A stretch of 55,265 nt of DNA from a bacterium (GTDB lineage: Bacteria > Zhuqueibacterota > QNDG01 > JAFGCO01). Shown piece by piece: positions 8,262 through 16,998 of this stretch. A program made the translations under genes and the position numbers. A model generated the notes under the pieces. That model saw nothing but the letters and a program-made list of their open reading frames with translations, was not told where the DNA came from and ran no database searches. The stretch covers positions 1 through 55,265 of the forward strand of contig JAFGGN010000052.1 in assembly GCA_016930535.1 (NCBI GenBank), in the 5' to 3' direction. Position 1 is the first letter of the stretch. Every line of letters starts with the position of its first letter.

Positions 8262-11200
8262 ATGATTGCCGCGAATTTCAGATCATTTAAAAACCGGAAT
8301 CATCATTTGATTATCCTGACCGTGGTCCTGTTGTTGTTTGCTGCGATGATCGCAGGATCGCAGGAATCCGGAACCGGTTTTTCATCCTTTTTGATCCGGT
8401 CTATGGGAATGCCGCCTGTCTGGAAGCCCTATTGCGGACTGTCCGTATTTCTGGACCGCCGGGTGCTGAACGACCATGGGGCCGCAGGCATGCATGCCGG
8501 TTTATACAAGGATATCACCAATCCGATGACAGGACTTCTGGGTATCGGGGGCGAGGTCTATTACAGAAATGGCGGCCGGATGTCGGACGGCGGCTTGCGG
8601 CTTCTTCTTTCGAGCCGGCTCCTGTTTTTGCAGGCAGGAGCGGATTATTCGATCCGTGACGATAAAATCCGTGCTTTACTGTGTCTTGAGATTCCTCTGC
8701 GGAGAGGCGGGCCTCTGGGGCGCGGAGGAAACCTCCGGTATGACTGGATGCCGGGCTCACATAATACGTTCGGTATCGGTCTCTCGCTTCCGCTCGGGCA
8801 GCCCTTTATGGGAAAAACGAGACCCGTGAAAAATTTTGTCAGGCTGCCAAAGGCCGGGCCTGTCCATCCCGTTCTCTTCGAAACGGACCCGAAACTCCGT
8901 GAAATATTGGACGGCATCAGAATCGGTGCCGTTTGGATCGACCGGTTTACCATGCCCTTTCTGGACGAAAACATGAAAGCGGACCATTCAAGCCTCCGGT
9001 CCTTCAGAAAGAAGATGGACGACATGAAGGCGCATATCCGGTCAACAGATGTCCTGTTTCCAAACGGACATTCATTCGAAGAGGAAGTACACATCTATCA
9101 TCGCCTTCTCGAAGAAGCCTTCGCGGTGACCATTTTCAGAAACCATGCAGTTGTCGATTCATCATTGCTCATGTCCGTTACGGACAGGGCGAGGTGCATC
9201 ATGTTCGATGAAATCATCCTGCCGTATAACGGACTTCTCGGGCAGCATAAGAAAAGGGACAATACAAAGGGATACGGGGCACAGGCAGCCGGACATTTCG
9301 ATAACTGGCTCAGAGTATCCTCCGGTGTGCCGGCTGAAAACCGGGAAGGTGTATCCTATGTGTTCCGGCAGATGGTTCGAATAATCGAAAACATCCGGAA
9401 AGAATCACGGAAAAGATGGGGCGATTCAAGATTTGTCTGGATCCCCTGCCATCTGGCCCTGCGTTTCGGGGATCATGATACGCAGTCCGAACTCGATGCG
9501 ATTCTTGAAAAGGCCCTCCTGAAAAACTTCACATCCTGTAATGACGTACATTATGTTATCAACGAACTTTTTCAGCCGGAGCTGGAACGAACGGTGCTCG
9601 CGGCTGAGGATTATCATGTGCTGTGGATACATGATTACAGGGGCATGAACAGTGACGGAAAGCCCGACGCCATGGGATTCGGCCAGACCGTCAATGCGTA
9701 TATGCGTGCCCTGACAATGAGAGTCAGGGATTATGACCGGACAAGAAAAATCCCGGTTTTCATGATTATTCTTGACGCCCATTATTATCATATCAATCAA
9801 GGCGATTTCTATCTGAAGTGTCTCGAGGATCCGCTTCACTGCCGGATCGATTTCCCAGCTGACTGCGGCGATATGATAAAACGGTTCGACACGGCACAAA
9901 AGGCACTCCGGGAAGCCGTCGAACATAGTGAGGCGCTTCAGGCCGATGCACGCCGGTATGGGAAAGAGTGGCTGGCAAATCGTGTGAAGGTCCATGTCAA
10001 TATTACAAATCCAAGCGATTTTTCCTTCAGGAGCGGTACCCTGCACAAGGATCTGGCCATGCTGGTGCCGGACAATGTCATGCGCGATCACCGCAAAATC
10101 GCCTTTTATGATGTTTCGGAGTTCGATCCGGCCAAGGGCGAAGCCATCATGACGGGCATGGGAGTCGGAGAACATTATGTGGGACCGGACTGGGACGACC
10201 GTTCGATTCTTGCAAGGGGGCCCGTGATTCTCGGTTTGAAGAACGAGACCCGGCACCTGCTTTTATCCCAGGGCTTTCAGGAGGCTGATATCCCGGAATG
10301 CCTGCAGCCGTTTCCCGTACCGGACAACTATAAAGCACTTTGCGATGCACTCAGAACCGGTGGGTGGAACGCGGTTGCCATGCAGGTACACAATGACGCG
10401 GGATTCGGCAGGAAACAGGCGGATGTGGTCAAGGCCTTACTATACACATTAATGCCGCCGGGATCCCATTTATACATTCCGGATTCACTGTGGAACAGCC
10501 CTTTCTGGGGATGCATGCTGGCTGGTGCCGCCCTGCGCGGCTGCAATGTGCTGGTGATCGCGCCTTCCATTCATCACTCACCAAGCGCAGGAAGCATGCA
10601 GATGTCCAGGGCCAATCAGCTGTTCAAACGGTTTGTCATGATCCGGAATGAAATGAAGGATGAAATCCTGTCGGCCGGCGGATTGTTCATGCCCGGCATA
10701 TACAGTACGGATCTGGATGTGGGGGATGTGGCAGGAAAGGTCCGGCTGATACAGGAGGGGATCGCGAAGCAGGAACTGTTCAGACAGCTGATGCCGTTCG
10801 ATTCATCCGTTGTTACGGCTCTGGATGAACTGGTCCGTGAATTGGACAGCCCGGAATATGCTCCCAGTTATCTCGTGGATCACGGTCCGGTCCGAAAACC
10901 CAAACTGCATTGCAAGATCCAGTTTTTTGCTTCAGGCCAGACCATCGACTCGGTGATTCCCCGGCCCGAATGGGAGTCCATTGTGCGCAAGTACATCATC
11001 ATCCGGGCGAAGCAGGCGGCCCATGATACGGACCAATCGGATGTGAAGGCCCTCCGGGCCACGCTTGAACAGGACGCGGCGCTCCTGATGCGTTCATGGG
11101 GACAGAATCTCCTGCCTGAACAAAGAGATCTGGCCCTGACATATCTCACCGTCGGATCACAGAACGAGGATTACCGCGGCATGATCATGGACGGGGAAAC

Positions 11201-11366
11201 ACTGTTCCTGACCGGACATTCCTGGGCCATGATCGCGTATCTCGATTTTGTATCCCTTATCGGGCAGACCACGTGGGTCGACGATGTGGAATCCCTCGAG
11301 GCCCTGCTGCCGTCTCATACGCATTTCTGGCAGCGGCTGGGCTGGTATTTCAAAATGGCGCTGTGA
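8262..11366 (+). CDS. Phospholipase-D-superfamily envelope protein
   Basis: A 1034-residue protein; ATG 8262 follows GGAGGGAG directly upstream. A hydrophobic signal/anchor covers about residues 17-33. Residues 45-190 alternate short polar turns with amphipathic strands (GLLGIGGEVYYRNGG, LLLSSRLLFLQAGADYS, HNTFGIGLSLPLGQP), resembling a partial outer-membrane barrel. The remainder holds a phospholipase-D-like pair of half sites. The first is complete: His610-x-Lys612-x4-Asp617 followed by GMGVGEHYVGPDWDD, as in cardiolipin synthases. The second is His883-Cys-Lys885 followed much later by Gly965-Ser-Gln-Asn968; its Asp is not evident. The family normally hydrolyses or transfers phosphodiesters, so a lipid or polymer headgroup substrate is expected but unproven. 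It stands alone on the plus strand, with no partner gene. Confidence 0.75.
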   Translation: MIAANFRSFKNRNHHLIILTVVLLLFAAMIAGSQESGTGFSSFLIRSMGMPPVWKPYCGLSVFLDRRVLNDHGAAGMHAGLYKDITNPMTGLLGIGGEVYYRNGGRMSDGGLRLLLSSRLLFLQAGADYSIRDDKIRALLCLEIPLRRGGPLGRGGNLRYDWMPGSHNTFGIGLSLPLGQPFMGKTRPVKNFVRLPKAGPVHPVLFETDPKLREILDGIRIGAVWIDRFTMPFLDENMKADHSSLRSFRKKMDDMKAHIRSTDVLFPNGHSFEEEVHIYHRLLEEAFAVTIFRNHAVVDSSLLMSVTDRARCIMFDEIILPYNGLLGQHKKRDNTKGYGAQAAGHFDNWLRVSSGVPAENREGVSYVFRQMVRIIENIRKESRKRWGDSRFVWIPCHLALRFGDHDTQSELDAILEKALLKNFTSCNDVHYVINELFQPELERTVLAAEDYHVLWIHDYRGMNSDGKPDAMGFGQTVNAYMRALTMRVRDYDRTRKIPVFMIILDAHYYHINQGDFYLKCLEDPLHCRIDFPADCGDMIKRFDTAQKALREAVEHSEALQADARRYGKEWLANRVKVHVNITNPSDFSFRSGTLHKDLAMLVPDNVMRDHRKIAFYDVSEFDPAKGEAIMTGMGVGEHYVGPDWDDRSILARGPVILGLKNETRHLLLSQGFQEADIPECLQPFPVPDNYKALCDALRTGGWNAVAMQVHNDAGFGRKQADVVKALLYTLMPPGSHLYIPDSLWNSPFWGCMLAGAALRGCNVLVIAPSIHHSPSAGSMQMSRANQLFKRFVMIRNEMKDEILSAGGLFMPGIYSTDLDVGDVAGKVRLIQEGIAKQELFRQLMPFDSSVVTALDELVRELDSPEYAPSYLVDHGPVRKPKLHCKIQFFASGQTIDSVIPRPEWESIVRKYIIIRAKQAAHDTDQSDVKALRATLEQDAALLMRSWGQNLLPEQRDLALTYLTVGSQNEDYRGMIMDGETLFLTGHSWAMIAYLDFVSLIGQTTWVDDVESLEALLPSHTHFWQRLGWYFKMAL

Positions 11367-11490
11367 ATTATGTCATAGGAAAAGGTTATGAGGTAAATGA
11401 GAAATACTGTCGGTTTAAATAGTCCCGCTATTATACCAAGTGGACACTCTGGATGAAGTCACATCGTTACAGGATTATCATGTCGATTGT

Positions 11491-14064
11491 TCATTTTAGT
11501 AATACTATTTTATGCGTCTGCGCATATTTATACAAACTGCCCCGGACCGATACATAATAAATACCGGATGCAACAGGTTCGCCTTTATCATTTCTTCCAT
11601 TCCATTGCGTTCGGCTGATGCCTTTCCGCAAGAATTCATTTTTTAACTGACGGATTATTTGTCCGGTCTGGTTATAAACGGCGATATTGAATGTATCATC
11701 ATAAATCACATCGAATTCTATTGAAGCAGAATAGTTGAACGGATTCGGCCAGATCCTGACGGGCATGGTCCAGTCTTGATGGTTATCGGATTGAACTGTT
11801 GCGTTGAAAATGGCCATGGACAGATAGTTACTGTATATAAATTGCACCGGGATATCGTTGATCGTAACACTGGAGATTTTTTGATATTCTGTGCCGGAAT
11901 AAAATTCAAGGGATAGGAGATCAGAATTTTCTGAAGTAAATATGGACAGTTCCGATTCGGACAAATGAAGGGCCAGGGTCGCTGCAGGGTAACACTTCAT
12001 GTCCAGTTCACCGGATTGTATGAATGTTGCTTCACGCAATGCAACTGCCGCCAATTTGGTTCCAATCCGGCGCGTCCAGGCGAATGTGCCATCCGTTTTT
12101 ATGAAGTCGATGCTTCCTGGTGCCAAACCGGTCTTTAAAATAAATGTATCTGTCGTGTCATGGAATTGCACATCTACAGCAAGGCATTCATCCGTGCTTC
12201 TGTCCCTGATCTCGGGTGCAGCATCGGAAATACATCCGGGAATCAGAATTTGCATAAATACGGCATCTGTCTTATACTGCTCATGACAAACATACTTTTC
12301 CGGTGTTTCATCATAAAAGAGACTGATAAATCCGTCATGAACCTGAAATTTTCCGTTATTAGGGAAAAGATAGGCATCCAGTTTTCCGGTTTTACCGTAT
12401 TTGTTTTCGGATGTCAACCAGGTTGCATGGTTGTTCTGAATGCTGAAATCTCCCCGTCCGTGCAGATAACTTCTAAACGATGACAATGCATCACAGCCGG
12501 TCAGATTATCCGTGACAATCCAATAGGCATGATCCACAAAACAGATGGCTCTTTTTTGGATAAGATCCTTTTTATGTGCGAAACGGTTCCATTTTTCCGC
12601 GAAATCAAAAAAATCCGAATGAAAAAAATAAGGCGTGACCGGCGCCGTATCCTTCTTTAGATCAACCGCTGGATTTGTATCGACCGTGATAATATTGTGC
12701 GCCTCCGGAACCGTATACCAGGAGTAGCGTTTGTCATCCTGATATCCCAATCCGCCATAGCCGGCGTCGGCTATGAGATATGCATCATTGGCCTCGACAG
12801 TAAAACTCAGCTGATCCGGGTGATTATGATTCCGGGCTTCGGGCACGCCGTGAAAAAATAAATAGCGATGTCCCTGTCCGCCTTCCCAGCGGTTCCTGAA
12901 GGCAATCTGGCCTCCGTCCAGCATGAGGGTTGCCGGACTGTCAGGAGCGACGGGTTCGATCGCCGCATCAAACAGAATGAATGCATCAACTTCCCATGTT
13001 ACATCTCCATTCGCGCCGGTATAGTCCTTTGTATGAATGTTCGTATTCAGATAGTGCCACTGAAGGACATGACCGAGCGGCCAGCTGGAATTCAGGTCCG
13101 AATACGTTTCGAGATACCGTGATGCAACCATATGTGTGGCGGTAATCTGAAGAAAACCGTCTTCGTAGTTCGGTATCCATCCCTGTCCCATTCTGATTTT
13201 TACCGGCCACTCGAAAACCGGTTGATAAAAGGGGAAAAGGTCCACTCCTGAAACGTTGAGATAATGGTGCAGGAAGGGGATATAATTGATCGCACAAAAT
13301 GCCCAGTAATGTCCGCCTTCGCGGTTGATGCCATCGGCGGTAAAAATATATCCGGTGACTTCATTCTGCTGTTCAAGTGCAAATTCCAGCCAATCCGGTG
13401 CATTGGGATGCGATGATAAGGTCAGGGCAGCCGTGCCGATGGCCCAGGCGGGTTTGGAACGGTGATTGTTCAATCCGCATGCCATTCGAATCCCGTCTAT
13501 CAGGTTGTCTCTGAGCCATTGCGTCTGACCGGCTATGGTGGTCCTGATTGCAGAATCCTGTTCCGGCGAAAGTTCGGAGTGTACCCAGTCATACGCCGCA
13601 CAGTAATTTTGCAGCCATGTTGCACGCCGGATTTCATCATAGGGAAGATCGCAGGAAGGGGGTACGTCCTGATAAGCCAGCAGCAGGGCATCGATACTTT
13701 TTCTCAATGCAGTGGTATCCCCTTCAATGATCCACCAGAATGCAAGCGTTTTCGCCATTCGCGGACGGTTCGCATAATTCTGAGCGGCCGCTTCGCCATT
13801 CAGGTAAAAGCGGGCGTCGCTCCTGATTTCACGAATGATTTGTGAATAGGCTGCGGATTCTTTTCTTCGTATCAGTGATGGGATGTCCGTGCGGCGAAAA
13901 TACTGAGCGGGATGGCCCTCGGCAGGCGGTAAAACAGGATTCGCCGGAACAGTCAATCCCCTATAATCGGTGACTGGTTGTGCCAGGCAATCATGAACAG
14001 GGGCCGGGGAAGCGATGGCTGTGATGATGAAAATCAGACTCTTGTTTCTCAATCCGCATATCAT
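11491..14064 (-). CDS. Secreted heparinase II/III-type polysaccharide lyase
   Basis: An 857-residue secreted protein. After a short hydrophobic N-terminus (about residues 10-25), residues 80-330 look like the alpha/alpha toroid of heparinase II/III and alginate lyases (KTLAFWWIIEGD, YCAAYDWVH, NNHRSKPAWAIGTAAL, GINREGGHYWAF). The beta-sandwich carries RNHNHPDQLSF and IADAGYGG, where the conserved His and metal-binding residues of this superfamily lie. The last 85 residues are a FlgD-like Ig domain (IWPNPFNYSASIEF, GEPVASGIYYVSV, ending KIVLLK), the type of C-terminal module used for surface export in FCB bacteria. The substrate is an acidic polysaccharide, but which one cannot be told. A promoter lies about 100 bases upstream. 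The adjacent GH5 gene is on the same strand. Confidence 0.85.
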   Translation of the reverse strand: MICGLRNKSLIFIITAIASPAPVHDCLAQPVTDYRGLTVPANPVLPPAEGHPAQYFRRTDIPSLIRRKESAAYSQIIREIRSDARFYLNGEAAAQNYANRPRMAKTLAFWWIIEGDTTALRKSIDALLLAYQDVPPSCDLPYDEIRRATWLQNYCAAYDWVHSELSPEQDSAIRTTIAGQTQWLRDNLIDGIRMACGLNNHRSKPAWAIGTAALTLSSHPNAPDWLEFALEQQNEVTGYIFTADGINREGGHYWAFCAINYIPFLHHYLNVSGVDLFPFYQPVFEWPVKIRMGQGWIPNYEDGFLQITATHMVASRYLETYSDLNSSWPLGHVLQWHYLNTNIHTKDYTGANGDVTWEVDAFILFDAAIEPVAPDSPATLMLDGGQIAFRNRWEGGQGHRYLFFHGVPEARNHNHPDQLSFTVEANDAYLIADAGYGGLGYQDDKRYSWYTVPEAHNIITVDTNPAVDLKKDTAPVTPYFFHSDFFDFAEKWNRFAHKKDLIQKRAICFVDHAYWIVTDNLTGCDALSSFRSYLHGRGDFSIQNNHATWLTSENKYGKTGKLDAYLFPNNGKFQVHDGFISLFYDETPEKYVCHEQYKTDAVFMQILIPGCISDAAPEIRDRSTDECLAVDVQFHDTTDTFILKTGLAPGSIDFIKTDGTFAWTRRIGTKLAAVALREATFIQSGELDMKCYPAATLALHLSESELSIFTSENSDLLSLEFYSGTEYQKISSVTINDIPVQFIYSNYLSMAIFNATVQSDNHQDWTMPVRIWPNPFNYSASIEFDVIYDDTFNIAVYNQTGQIIRQLKNEFLRKGISRTQWNGRNDKGEPVASGIYYVSVRGSLYKYAQTHKIVLLK

Positions 14065-14166
14065 CGATCATATCCTGAAGCCTTCCTGCCCCATTAATAA
14101 AGGATTTTCCGAATATTGTCGATCGAATTATAATGAAACCAGTATGAATGGTGCAGGTGATTTTGT

Positions 14167-14195
14167 ATATTAATTACAAATAATTTGATTTTCAA
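14167..14195 (-). promoter_or_regulatory. Sigma-70-type promoter for the heparinase-like gene
   Basis: On the minus strand, -35 TTGAAA (14195-14190), a 17-base spacer and -10 TAATAT (14172-14167). The predicted transcript would start near 14160, leaving a leader of about 95 bases. The rest of the 338-base gap (14065-14402) shows nothing else that I can support. Confidence 0.6.
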
Positions 14196-14402
14196 GTATA
14201 TTTATTCAATCCTGATTGTCTGCCATTCGGGATCAGATGATAAAGCTGTGTTCTGTATGATACACATGTTCTGATCGGAGCCGGTAAAGGCCTTGATGAC
14301 TATTGCGATGTTCCCTGAATGCTTGTGATAAGTCAGATGCATGCGTATCTATCTTATCGATACTCTCCCTTATTGATGATGCTCCAGCAGGAAGAAAACG
14401 CA

Positions 14403-16535
14403 TCAATCCACGTATTCCAGCAGCAGATCCAGCATGTCCCTGTCGAGCTGATGCCCGTGCCAGGTTTCATAAACGACATCCTGACGGCCGCTGTCCAGAA
14501 TGCCGAATGAGCCACGGAAGTTCCAGAGTGCCCATCCGAGCCCGGCCGATTTCATCGCATTCAGCCGGTTTGCCATGAAACGCAGGGTCACATCGTGCGG
14601 TGTCTTGTTGTAAACGCCCCACTCGCCGACGTGTACGGGTGTTCCTGACTGCTTCAGAATGATCCATGGATCCAGAAATCCGTTCATTTTGAACAGGTCC
14701 TCGAATCCTTCCGGCGCATGCTGCACGATCAGGGTGCCGTTTTCGACCCGGTAAGCGGCCTGGGGCACGCCCCAGTCCGATATGCCGGGCTGAACATGAA
14801 TGGCGGACAGGCCGGAACCGGCCGGGGGCTCGATGTGAAGCGCATTGAACGTCATCCAGTCCCCGTTGGCCATGCCCAGGGACAGGCGGACCGCGTCGCT
14901 TTCCAGGTCCCACGCATATTCACGGTTGTAGATATTCTGATAAGTGTCCCATTCTTGATTGTAAATGACCTGCTCCCATTCTCCGGTTCCGGGGCCCGGC
15001 TCGAAATGATGACTGAAAACAATTTCTCCGTCCGCGGTTGCCTGGAAATCGGCAACCGTGGAAACCTGATTGACCAGCAGACGGATTCCGGTTCCTTCCG
15101 GGAAATGGCCGTCGATTTCCATCCGGGTGTTCCAGGGGGATTTCCAGGATCCGTAGAAGTAATTTGAAACGAGCTCCGGCGGCCACTCAGGTACCGGCCA
15201 GCTGTCAGACCCGTCGGCCCATTCGGCCCTGTAATGGGTCAGCTGAAACGGATTGTAGAAATGCGGAGACATCACAACGCCGTAATCCAGAATTTCGTCG
15301 ACCTGTGCGTTGCCCCAGTCTATACCATCTGAAATAATGATTCGTCCGGGCGATATGTCCCGGATCGCCTGAATGGCGGGCAGCACGGCATTCACATAGG
15401 TTCCGCCATCTGTACCGGATGGTTCGTTGACCAGATTGAAACTGAGCGCATCGTCCGGAATCTCCCGGTAGCGTTCCGCAAACATGCGCCACTGGGCGGC
15501 GAAGGCCGCCTGTGCCAGGGCATTGTTCCAGAGGCTCACATTCTGGCCGGACGGCAGGGACTGTGAGGGCGGGTTGACGCAATAGCCCGGAGCACGGTGC
15601 AGATTGATGCACACATGAATGCCGTATGCCTGTCCCCAGGTCACCGCATTGTCGATATCTGCGAGTTCCTCCGGTACATAAGCCGTCCAATCGTCCGGCT
15701 CCGTGAATGTCCGGTAATCGATGGGCAGACGGACAAACGTGAATCCGAGTTCGTGAATCATTTGAAAGTCCTGCTCCGAATACCCCGTATTGGACCATTC
15801 CAGCGTAAATTTTCCGAGCAGGTTGAAACCGAACCAGTGCGAAGTGAAATCGTCGGGCGGCGGCAGCGGCATCAGGTCAAAATGAATCAGGTCGCCATCC
15901 GCAGGGCTCTGATTGTCCAGTGTCGCCGGATAAAAACCATCCGCATACAGGGTAAAACGAAACAAGCCGGCGGAAACACGGCGGGATTTAAAAAAACGGG
16001 ATTCGGTACGAGGTCCCGTATATCTGAGTGCAGCCTGCCCCGTTGTCGCGTGCCCGAGTTTAAGCATCTTCAGCGTCCGGGTTTCGGAACGGCCTGTCAC
16101 CTGGAGAAAATAGACACCGCTCCCGAGTTTTCCGCATTCGAGTTGAAAATCGTGTATGCCTTCTGGCACCCTGGAGCGTGATTCAGCCACGCATTGCCCC
16201 AGTATATTGTAAACCCGGATCGAAATTTCGTCTTTTTGGGGAACAGTCATCTGAATCCGTGTCCGTTCCGTGAAGGGATTCGGGTAATTGTCCGATAAAC
16301 CGAACCGGTCGGGTCCGGCTTGAGGGGCAGATGTTTTCGCGGACAGCAGGTTCAGATCGAACGGGCCGCTTGCCGTAAGAAGCGTATCCGAATTCCCGGT
16401 GACATTCTGAACGTAAATACTGTCCGGAGTGACTTCCTCCCAGGTCACGGAATTCACAGCGTAGAAATTCACCATACGGTTTTCCGCGACAAGCAGGAGG
16501 GGAAAAAAGATGCAGCAAATGCCCGGTTTTTTCAT
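14403..16535 (-). CDS. Secreted GH5-family glycoside hydrolase (cellulase-like)
   Basis: A 710-residue secreted hydrolase. Start 16535 has GAGGA five bases upstream and gives the signal peptide MKKPGICCIFFPLLLV; an upstream in-frame extension has no such features. Residues 78-160 form a FlgD-like module (DNYPNPFTERTRIQ, RVYNILGQ, LGSGVYFLQVTGR). From about 245 runs a GH5 barrel: FTFVRLPIDYR, INLHRAPGY, FNLVNEPSG with acid/base Glu371, and HVGEWGVYN with nucleophile Glu638. The two catalytic Glu are 267 residues apart because a beta-sandwich-like module of about 115 residues (roughly 455-570) is inserted into the barrel, probably carbohydrate-binding. It likely cleaves a beta-1,4-glucan or mannan. 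The placement of the FlgD-like module ahead of the enzyme is odd. Confidence 0.88.
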   Translation of the reverse strand: MKKPGICCIFFPLLLVAENRMVNFYAVNSVTWEEVTPDSIYVQNVTGNSDTLLTASGPFDLNLLSAKTSAPQAGPDRFGLSDNYPNPFTERTRIQMTVPQKDEISIRVYNILGQCVAESRSRVPEGIHDFQLECGKLGSGVYFLQVTGRSETRTLKMLKLGHATTGQAALRYTGPRTESRFFKSRRVSAGLFRFTLYADGFYPATLDNQSPADGDLIHFDLMPLPPPDDFTSHWFGFNLLGKFTLEWSNTGYSEQDFQMIHELGFTFVRLPIDYRTFTEPDDWTAYVPEELADIDNAVTWGQAYGIHVCINLHRAPGYCVNPPSQSLPSGQNVSLWNNALAQAAFAAQWRMFAERYREIPDDALSFNLVNEPSGTDGGTYVNAVLPAIQAIRDISPGRIIISDGIDWGNAQVDEILDYGVVMSPHFYNPFQLTHYRAEWADGSDSWPVPEWPPELVSNYFYGSWKSPWNTRMEIDGHFPEGTGIRLLVNQVSTVADFQATADGEIVFSHHFEPGPGTGEWEQVIYNQEWDTYQNIYNREYAWDLESDAVRLSLGMANGDWMTFNALHIEPPAGSGLSAIHVQPGISDWGVPQAAYRVENGTLIVQHAPEGFEDLFKMNGFLDPWIILKQSGTPVHVGEWGVYNKTPHDVTLRFMANRLNAMKSAGLGWALWNFRGSFGILDSGRQDVVYETWHGHQLDRDMLDLLLEYVD

Positions 16536-16998
16536 AGATTCCTCATCAATATACGCCCATGAACGCGGGATTGTTGTCATTCTCCTGACATTCAGGGGCA
16601 GAGACTGAAAGCATATACCTGAAAACACCTTGAATATCTTCTGAAAAATCGACATATTGTCAAAGAAAATCAAGCGCGTTTTTCAATAATGGGTAAAACG
16701 TGATGAAAATCAGCTGATTTTGCCGCTGAAAATTCCGCCCGGTTTTTATCATGGAAAGCCATCAGTTTCGTACTTATCAAACCGGTCGTGATTTTTAAAC
16801 TGCACTCGGAACATTTTCAAAATAAGGTTGATAACATGAAAATTCATCTGATTTTCATTTGATATTAAGCTATTATTATTTAAATGTTTAATGAAACAAG
16901 TATGACTTTTTTGTAGTATTTAATACAAATTGGCACAATAATTGTAATATAATATATTCTATGACTGCATCCGGGACCACCATTAGGGGAGCTTTAAC
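16536..16998. other. Divergent intergenic region, GH5 / chemoreceptor
   Basis: A 463-base AT-rich region between divergent genes. A perfect 16-bp palindrome, AAAATCAGCTGATTTT, lies at 16706-16721; a related word, GAAAATTCATCTGATTTTC, occurs near 16838-16858, so the pair could be operator sites for a shared regulator. On the minus strand a TTGACA (16663-16658) could be a -35 for the GH5 gene, but the -10 is poor. The chemoreceptor promoter is listed separately. Confidence 0.45.
16930..16958 (+). promoter_or_regulatory. Promoter of the chemoreceptor gene, class ambiguous
   Basis: TTGGCA (16930-16935), a 17-base spacer, then TATATT (16953-16958) fits a sigma-70 promoter. The same bases also read TGGCAC-N5-TTGT (16931-16945), one base short of a sigma-54 -24/-12 site, with GT in place of GC. 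Either would place the start 30-45 bases before ATG 16999, which has AGGGGA at 16985-16990. Confidence 0.5.

Noticed and set aside
16536..16673. 46-residue extension of the GH5 protein
   Set aside because: It precedes a good signal peptide and ribosome site at 16535 and has no secretory features itself.
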